This document shows, in pieces, positions 58,813 to 64,000 of a DNA stretch of 64,000 bases. How positions within the stretch are numbered: the stretch's first letter is position 1; every line of letters begins with the position of its first letter. A program made the position numbers and the translations under genes. The notes under the pieces were generated by a model. That model had not been told where the DNA came from, ran no database searches, and worked only from the letters and a program-made list of their open reading frames with translations. Origin of the DNA: Rudanella lutea DSM 19387 (GTDB lineage Bacteria; Bacteroidota; Bacteroidia; Cytophagales; Spirosomataceae); contig NZ_KB913013.1 in NCBI RefSeq assembly GCF_000383955.1, forward strand, positions 3,491,694-3,555,693. The letters run 5' to 3'.

Positions 58813-58895
58813 GAGAGAAGGGAGGAAGGAGGAAAGGAGAAAGGTTAGCCACGCTTGCGTTCCTTTCTCCTTTCCTCCTTCCTCCCTCCTCCCTC
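58812..58895. repeat. GGAGAAAGG-type hairpin, second copy
   Basis: Left arm 58812-58844 and right arm 58862-58895 are near-perfect reverse complements made of GGAGGAAGG/GGAAAGGAGAAAGG units. Its first base is the last base of the stop codon of the 183-residue protein, and it ends five bases before the rimK stop. Same family as 55048. Confidence 0.92.
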
Positions 58896-58899
58896 TTTT

Positions 58900-59802
58900 C
58901 TACACTCCCACAATATCGCTTTCGTCGGCGCGTATTTTTTCTTCAACAAAATTGATGATATCGTCGGCAACGTCGCGACGGGTGGCTTTCTCGATGCCTT
59001 CGAGTCCGGGCGATGAGTTGACTTCCATCACCAGCGGCCCCCGGTTAGAAATCAGCATGTCGACTCCGGCTACGCGCAGGCCCAGGGCTTTGGTGGCGGT
59101 CAGGGCGGTCCATTCGATTTCGGGCGTGAGCGGAATGGCCTCGGCCCGGCCACCCCGGTGCAGGTTGGAACGAAACTCGCCCTCTGGTCCCTGTCGCTTC
59201 ATGACGCCTACCACCTGATTGCCCACCACAAAAGCCCGTACATCGGTTCCTTTCGACTCAGCGATGTACTCCTGAACGAGTACGTTCTGTTTCAGTCCTG
59301 TAAAGGCTTCGATGGTCGATTTGGCCGCTTTGGCCGTTTCGGCCAGTACCACCCCGATGCCCTGCGTGCCTTCCAGCAACTTGATCACAACGGGTGGACC
59401 GCCCACCAACTCAATGAGCTGCTTTACATCTTTGGGGTGGTTGGCCATAACGGTCTTGGGAAGGCCCACCCCGGCTTTCGACAGGATTTGCAGGCTTCGG
59501 AGCTTGTTGCGGGCCCGGCTGATTGCCTGCGATTTGGCAGTGGTAAAAACCTTCATAAGCTCAAACTGCCGGACAATAATGCAGCCGTAGTCGGTTACGG
59601 AGGCCCCAATGCGGGGAATAATGGCGTCGATGGAATCAATTACGCTGTTCTGATACAGCACCGCCGGCCGGTCATTTTCGATCACAACCTGGCACTTCAT
59701 ATGGTCTATAACGACGGCCTCGTGACCGCGTTTCCCGGCGGCTTTGACTAAACGTTGCGTTGAGTAAAGCTTTGGATTGGCCGACAGGATGGCAATACGC
59801 AT
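58900..59802 (-). CDS. rimK: RimK-family ATP-grasp ligase (ribosomal S6 glutamate-ligase type)
   Basis: A 300-residue protein. It starts [20 protein letters not shown] as in RimK, has the ATP-grasp sequence [53 protein letters not shown] and the metal-binding end [18 protein letters not shown]. RimK adds glutamate residues to ribosomal protein S6 C-terminus in E. coli; related ATP-grasp enzymes act on other acceptors. It lies 9 bases after the RimB-like gene, which fits the rimB-rimK pair known from Pseudomonas. Confidence 0.93.
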   Translation of the reverse strand: MRIAILSANPKLYSTQRLVKAAGKRGHEAVVIDHMKCQVVIENDRPAVLYQNSVIDSIDAIIPRIGASVTDYGCIIVRQFELMKVFTTAKSQAISRARNKLRSLQILSKAGVGLPKTVMANHPKDVKQLIELVGGPPVVIKLLEGTQGIGVVLAETAKAAKSTIEAFTGLKQNVLVQEYIAESKGTDVRAFVVGNQVVGVMKRQGPEGEFRSNLHRGGRAEAIPLTPEIEWTALTATKALGLRVAGVDMLISNRGPLVMEVNSSPGLEGIEKATRRDVADDIINFVEEKIRADESDIVGV

Positions 59803-59811
59803 GAGAGTAGG

Positions 59812-60276
59812 TCAGTGAGTGCGGGTACTGACTTTGGCTTGTTGGGAAAGGTTTTTCTGGGATACATCCACCACGAACCGGTTGCGAAGAAGTTTGCGCC
59901 CCAGCAACACCGGATAACGCATACGCTCCCGGTCGGCCAGGGTAAACTCGGCCCTGATTCGGCGCCCGAATAAGACAATTCGGGTCTTGATTACGTACCG
60001 CCTTTCGGCGACACCAAAGGAGTTACGGATGGTTCGTTGTGTAAATGTATCACTGTAATAACGCTCGGACAAGTGGCCGTTATGCCCAATGACACAAAAA
60101 CTTAGCAACGTGCCCTCGGCCGACTCAATCAGTCGGACATCTTTACAGTGCAGGGCTGAGGTGTACGCGCCCGTGTCAATTTTGGCCTCTACATCCAATA
60201 GACCGAGGTCCGGAAAATCGGTCACGTCGGTCATGCCGATTACCTGTTTGGGCTTGGACAGCCGGGCCGCTTTCAT
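59812..60276 (-). CDS. rimB: RimB-like retropepsin-fold protease (PF05618 group)
   Basis: A 154-residue protein with AKIDTGAYTSALHC (catalytic-type Asp34 in DTGAYTS, an aspartic-protease-like motif) and the late RYPVLLGRKLLRNRFVVDVS, as in the group once named ATP-dependent zinc protease and now known to include RimB, which trims the glutamate tail made by RimK. It directly precedes rimK and overlaps the holB start by four bases (ATGA), so translation is coupled. No signal peptide, so cytoplasmic. Symbol is by context and motif. Confidence 0.85.
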   Translation of the reverse strand: MKAARLSKPKQVIGMTDVTDFPDLGLLDVEAKIDTGAYTSALHCKDVRLIESAEGTLLSFCVIGHNGHLSERYYSDTFTQRTIRNSFGVAERRYVIKTRIVLFGRRIRAEFTLADRERMRYPVLLGRKLLRNRFVVDVSQKNLSQQAKVSTRTH

Positions 60277-61409
60277 CGGATCAGGCGGCTAAACGTCAGC
60301 GACAGATCCAGCAAAACCATTTTGGCGCGGGCATTTCGTTCGATGTGGTACGCGGCCTCGTTAATGTCGGTGATGATCCGCTCAATGTGTACGGGCTGCA
60401 ACACCTTCGCAAAGTTTTTCACAAACGTGAGTTCGTCCTCGGGCAAGCGGAGCAGCGATTCGGCTCCCTGCTGCCACAAAAACAGGTCGCGGCACAACCG
60501 CAGGCTGTATTCCATAAGCCCCTTTTGTTTCTCCTTGCTGAACCCGTCGAACTGATCGGCCTGCTTTACCAGCGCGGTCAAATCCTGCCGGTAGCAGGCC
60601 CGCATCCAGTCGGCAAACCAGCTGTGCCGGTCGGGGCTGCTTTCGGGTTCGGTGCGGAGCAGTTGCAGGGCCGCGGCCATATCGCCATTGGCCAGAAAAG
60701 CCGCCTGTCGGGCCCGGATTTCGTCGAGATTCTGCGCCTGCCGCAGGTACAGAGCCACCTCGTCATCGGTAAAGGCCCGCACGGCCACCCGCTGCGTCCG
60801 CGACAGAATAGTGATCAGCAGTTTGTCGGGCTGATTGGTCACCAGCAGAAACAAGGTGCGCTCAGGGGGTTCCTCAAGCACTTTGAGCAGGGCGTTGGCC
60901 GAGGCCACGTTCATCAGCTCGGGTAGCCAGATCAGCATGATCTTGTACCGGCCTTCGTAGGCTTTGAGCGCCAGTTTCTGAATAATGCTGCGGGCTTCTT
61001 CGGCCGAAATATTGCCCTGTTTGTTATCGGCCCCGGTTTGTTCGAGCCACTCGGGCAGGGTACGATAGGGCGACTGAAGCACCATCTGCCGCCAATCGGT
61101 CAGAAAAGCCTCGCTGGTTTTAGCCTTGCTGCCCATGTTGGCCACCGGAAACACCAGATGCAGGTCGGGGTGTACCAGTTTATTCATTTTGATGCACGAC
61201 GCGCACCGGCCGCAGGCATCGGCCTCGGGCGTACCGGTGCCTTGCGGGTCTTCGCAGTTGACGTACGTAGCCAACGCCAGCGCAAGGGCGAGGTTGGCAC
61301 TCCCGGTAGGCCCGTCGAACAGTTGGGCGTGGGCGAGGTGATTCTGCTGCACCGCCCGAACTAAGTGTTGCTTGAGGTCGTCGTGACCAATAATATCGCG
61401 GAAGAGCAT
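60273..61409 (-). CDS. holB: DNA polymerase III delta-prime subunit (HolB)
   Basis: A 378-residue AAA-fold clamp-loader subunit. It opens FRDIIGHDDLKQHLVRAV and keeps the zinc cysteines (Cys52, Cys66, Cys69, Cys72), the block LMNVASANALLKVLEEPPER and FLLVTNQPDKLLITILSRTQ. The P-loop (GPTGSANL) lacks the GK-T/S residues, and the SRC motif reads SRT, so it should not hydrolyse ATP; delta-prime subunits in other bacteria are also ATPase-inactive. It is the first gene of holB-rimB-rimK. Confidence 0.9.
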   Translation of the reverse strand: MLFRDIIGHDDLKQHLVRAVQQNHLAHAQLFDGPTGSANLALALALATYVNCEDPQGTGTPEADACGRCASCIKMNKLVHPDLHLVFPVANMGSKAKTSEAFLTDWRQMVLQSPYRTLPEWLEQTGADNKQGNISAEEARSIIQKLALKAYEGRYKIMLIWLPELMNVASANALLKVLEEPPERTLFLLVTNQPDKLLITILSRTQRVAVRAFTDDEVALYLRQAQNLDEIRARQAAFLANGDMAAALQLLRTEPESSPDRHSWFADWMRACYRQDLTALVKQADQFDGFSKEKQKGLMEYSLRLCRDLFLWQQGAESLLRLPEDELTFVKNFAKVLQPVHIERIITDINEAAYHIERNARAKMVLLDLSLTFSRLIR

Positions 61410-61459
61410 GGGTTACGGGGAGAATATCGAACGGCCAAAAAACGTCGGTAGGGCCGGGG

Positions 61460-62671
61460 TTACTGCGCTTCGGGGGATTGGTACCGGCGGGTTTCCTGCT
61501 CGAAAATAGTGCGCAAAATAGCCTCTTCCACCGCATCGAATTCCCGGCCACGCCGAACGAAGGCTTCGCGGGCCACCTGCAAAGCTTTCTCGAATCGGTA
61601 GGTGGCAAAGCCCGTATCGGCCCCGCCCCACGAAAACGACGGGATGTATTTGGGCTGAAACCCACCACCGTACACGTTTACATTGACGCCCACCACCGTG
61701 CCCGTGTTGAACATGGTGCTGATGCCCGCCCGCGTGAAATCGCCCATAAACAGCCCGGCAAACATCTGCCCCGAATCCTCGAGCTGATCGGTGGCGTAGC
61801 TATGCAGCTTGACGTTGGTGTAGTCGTTTTTGAGGTTCGAATTGTTGGTGTTGGCCCCAAGGTTGCACCATTCGCCAATCACCGAATTGCCCAGATACCC
61901 GTCGTGCTGCTTGGCACCATAGCCAATCAGAATGGAATTGCCTACCTCGCCCCCCACTTTGCTGAAAGGGCCAATGGTGGTGTTCATCCGCATACGACTA
62001 CCCCACTGCACGGTGGAGTCTTCGCCCAGGGCAAATGGTCCAATAACTACGGAGCCCTCGCTTACCACAGCGTTTTTGCCGAGATAGATGGGACCATTTT
62101 CGGCGTTCAGAACCGACGCCCGCACCTGAGCGCCGGGTTCCAGAAAAATATTTTCGGGCGCGTAGCAGTGCGTAAATGGGTCAGTGATGGGTTGTGAGGT
62201 GCGCCCCTCGGTGATTTTGGCCAAATCGACCCGGATTTGTGCCCCGTTCTCGGCCAGCATATGCCAGATTCGGCTGATAAGCGTGATTGGCTCGGCAAAC
62301 GGGCGGGCCACCCATGCGTCGGTTTGGGGCGGCTGGCGCAGGGGCTCGCGGCTCCGAACGGCCAACAGTTGCCCGTCGGGCGCTACCAGCGATTCGCCCA
62401 CCGCCAGCGTCTGCACGGCCTCGACCAAAGCGGCCGTGGGGCACAAGCTACCGTTGATGTACAGGTGCTCAGGTGCGTTGGTCTGATGCGGAAACTTAGT
62501 TTGCAAATACGGCTGGGTCAGATACGAAGGCTTCGTTTGAAGCCAGGTAGCCCATTTTTCGGCAATGGTCAGAATACCTACCCGAAGTTCGGCCACGGGG
62601 CGCGTAAACGTAAACGGCAACAGATGCACCCGGATGGCAGGATCATCGAATAGAATCAGATTCGTTGTCAT
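61460..62671 (-). CDS. GlmU-family protein (Bacteroidota-type UDP-GlcNAc pathway enzyme)
   Basis: A 403-residue protein. The N-terminal third starts MTTNLILFDDPAIRVHLLPF and has FTRPVAELRVGILTIAEKW, a hallmark of the alternative GlmU family (uridyltransferase-like, but without the LxxGxGTRM loop of E. coli GlmU). The C-terminal half is a left-handed beta-helix of hexapeptides (VVSEGSVVIGPFALGED, IGEWCNLGANTNNSN). It is thought to make UDP-GlcNAc for envelope synthesis. ATG at 62669-62671 is chosen over one nine codons earlier to match this family's start. Confidence 0.88.
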   Translation of the reverse strand: MTTNLILFDDPAIRVHLLPFTFTRPVAELRVGILTIAEKWATWLQTKPSYLTQPYLQTKFPHQTNAPEHLYINGSLCPTAALVEAVQTLAVGESLVAPDGQLLAVRSREPLRQPPQTDAWVARPFAEPITLISRIWHMLAENGAQIRVDLAKITEGRTSQPITDPFTHCYAPENIFLEPGAQVRASVLNAENGPIYLGKNAVVSEGSVVIGPFALGEDSTVQWGSRMRMNTTIGPFSKVGGEVGNSILIGYGAKQHDGYLGNSVIGEWCNLGANTNNSNLKNDYTNVKLHSYATDQLEDSGQMFAGLFMGDFTRAGISTMFNTGTVVGVNVNVYGGGFQPKYIPSFSWGGADTGFATYRFEKALQVAREAFVRRGREFDAVEEAILRTIFEQETRRYQSPEAQ

Positions 62672-62800
62672 ACTGCAAATATCCGGCTTCCGGCGCAAAG
62701 CAGAAACCCGCTCGGAAAAATTGCCCGTCGACTTCGTTTACCTAACATTGTTGCCCATCGGCCGGGTATTCAACCGCATATCTCTGTAGTTTTACGGGCT

Positions 62801-63820
62801 ATGAAACTCTTTTTTCACCGGTTCGACCTGCGCCTGAAACATACGTTTACGATTGCCCACGACTCACGCGATGTGCAACAGACGCTGGTGGTCGAACTCC
62901 GCGATGCCAACGGCCGGCGCGGCTTCGGCGAAGCTACGGCCAACAAATATTACGGGATCACGATTGACCGTATGGTGGCTGATCTGGAAGCGATTCGGGA
63001 TCTGATTGAGCGCGAAGCCGATACCCATTCGGCCGAGAGCCTCTGGACACTTGTACACCCCTACCTGCGCGATAATCCGTTTGCGCAGTGTGCCCTCGAC
63101 GAAGCGATGCACGATCTGGTGGCCAAACGGGCGGGCGTGCCGCTTTACCAATACTGGCATCTCGACCCGGCTCGTAACCCCATCACCAATTATACGATCG
63201 GCATCGATACGGTAGAGAAAATGGTGGCCAAAATGCAGGAGTTGCCGTGGCCTCTGTACAAAATTAAGCTGGGTACGCCCGACGATATGGCCATTGTGCG
63301 CGAACTGCGGCAACATACCGAGGCCCGGTTTCGGGTCGATGCCAACTGCGGCTGGACGGCCGAGCAAACGATTCGGTTCGCCCCGGAGTTGAAAACCCTC
63401 AACGTTGAATTTATCGAGCAGCCCCTCCCGGCCGACGACTACGCCGGACAGGCACGGGTGTTTGCCGAAAGTGCCTTGCCGATAGTGGCCGACGAAAGCT
63501 GCATTGTGGAAAACGATGTGGATAAGTGTATAAACCGGTTTCACGGTGTGAATATCAAGCTGACCAAGTGCGGAGGCCTAACCCCCGCCCGACGCATGAT
63601 CGACCGGGCCAAAGGAGCGGGCATGTCGGTCATGGTGGGCTGTATGACGGAAAGCAGCGTTGGGATTTCGGCCATTGCGCAGCTGTTGCCCCTGCTCGAT
63701 TATGTCGATATGGACGGCACGTTGCTCATTACCAATAATCCGGCGTCGGGCGTCACGCTTGATTACGGTCGGGTGATTTACGCCCCCGAAAACGGAACCG
63801 GCGCTATGCTAACCCCCTAA
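62801..63820 (+). CDS. L-Ala-D/L-Glu (dipeptide) epimerase, enolase superfamily
   Basis: A 339-residue enolase-superfamily protein with a complete set of active-site residues: Lys154-x-Lys156 in PLYKIKLGTP, metal ligands Asp180 (VDANCGW), Glu206 (FIEQPLP) and Asp231 (VADESC), and the opposite Lys in NIKLTKCGG (Lys256). These match dipeptide epimerases, which recycle cell-wall peptides. Length and N-terminal capping domain are normal. It diverges from the GlmU-like gene and is followed by a PLP-dependent synthase gene that may act in the same cell-wall peptide route. Confidence 0.93.
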   Translation: MKLFFHRFDLRLKHTFTIAHDSRDVQQTLVVELRDANGRRGFGEATANKYYGITIDRMVADLEAIRDLIEREADTHSAESLWTLVHPYLRDNPFAQCALDEAMHDLVAKRAGVPLYQYWHLDPARNPITNYTIGIDTVEKMVAKMQELPWPLYKIKLGTPDDMAIVRELRQHTEARFRVDANCGWTAEQTIRFAPELKTLNVEFIEQPLPADDYAGQARVFAESALPIVADESCIVENDVDKCINRFHGVNIKLTKCGGLTPARRMIDRAKGAGMSVMVGCMTESSVGISAIAQLLPLLDYVDMDGTLLITNNPASGVTLDYGRVIYAPENGTGAMLTP

Positions 63821-63861
63821 TTTATCTATTCTTTCTCCCGAAACGCCCAAACGCTGCCCTG

Positions 63862-64000
63862 TTGAGCTCAGATACCCACCTAACTATTGATCAACTGCCC
63901 GGTCGGTTTGTAAACTACGCCGGTCGGCAATGCCTGTTTTTTTCGGGCACCTCGTACCTCGGTATGAGCCAGAATCCGGCGTTTCAGGCACGGGTTGTTC
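63862..64000 (+). CDS. PLP-dependent aminotransferase class I/II, start only (AONS-like)
   Basis: The rightward frame after 63820 carries LTIDQLPGRFVNYAGR, then CLFFSGTSYLGMSQNP, which resembles the start of alpha-oxoamine synthases (the F-SGTSYLG strand that precedes the PLP domain). The gene runs off the right edge after about 46 residues. The TTG at 63862 is the likely start in the absence of a nearby ATG; no clear ribosome site is seen. Product unknown; it may work with the dipeptide epimerase, as such genes are often adjacent. Confidence 0.6.
   Translation, partial: MSSDTHLTIDQLPGRFVNYAGRQCLFFSGTSYLGMSQNPAFQARVV

Overview
The window reads as chromosomal DNA from a bacterium of the phylum Bacteroidota, most likely order Cytophagales and family Spirosomataceae (Spirosoma, Rudanella, Fibrella or a relative; the genus cannot be fixed from sequence reading alone). 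The reasons are a SusC/SusD outer-membrane pair, a gliding-type (type IX secretion) C-terminal sorting domain, several TonB-linked receptors with carboxypeptidase-regulatory N-termini, a GlmU-like enzyme of the Bacteroidota type, and promoters of the Bacteroidota form TTTG-N19-TAnnTTTG. GC content looks high for the phylum. No rRNA, tRNA, CRISPR array, insertion sequence or prophage was seen.

Layout. 1-2.2 kb: the start of an alpha/beta hydrolase, a secreted thioredoxin-like protein, and a PadR regulator with a small membrane partner. 2.3-10.4 kb: an M13 metallopeptidase, then a susC-susD-DUF1735 lipoprotein operon behind a clear promoter that carries a 16-bp palindrome. 10.5-18 kb: an epimerase, an outer-membrane barrel, an acyl-CoA dehydrogenase, an MpaB-type oxygenase, TspO, an ECF sigma factor with a translationally coupled membrane partner, and a family III CoA-transferase. 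18.3-24.8 kb: a large type IX-secreted protein, a PorE-like TPR/propeller/OmpA protein, ispE and a heme-copper oxidase subunit III. 25-31.4 kb: a tandem duplication of a TldD-TldE protease pair, the TldD copies bearing twin-arginine leaders. 31.6-38.1 kb: DUF898 + M48 peptidase, an outer-membrane beta-barrel receptor, a two-repeat secreted protein and a membrane AraC regulator. 38.2-44.6 kb: small metabolic, transport and redox genes. 44.7-47.8 kb: a phosphoserine phosphatase/phosphoglycerate dehydrogenase fusion followed by phosphoserine aminotransferase, which together would cover the whole phosphorylated serine pathway. 47.9-54.3 kb: a coiled-coil/barrel protein, a divergent PepSY protein and siderophore receptor, and an ECF sigma factor next to a membrane-anchored trypsin-like protease. 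54.4-64 kb: small lipoprotein and His-rich proteins, a thiolase, an AT-rich nucleotidyltransferase/small-protein pair, a TIGR01777 epimerase, the leftward operon holB-rimB-rimK, a GlmU-like gene, a dipeptide epimerase and the start of a PLP-dependent synthase.

The most striking signal outside genes is a set of intergenic inverted repeats (at least eleven). Several have arms built from short 7-8 nt tandem units (GTGAAAGA-type, GGAGAAAGG-type, ACAGGATT-type, CTCTGCGAAT-type). Three families occur twice each in 64 kb. Five loci sit exactly between converging genes; one supplies the last codons and stop of a gene, and another fills the whole gap between the two serine-biosynthesis genes up to the start codon. 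They are separate from ordinary GC-stem/T-tract terminators, about ten of which are also present. This looks like a dispersed hairpin system that has taken over gene-end positions.
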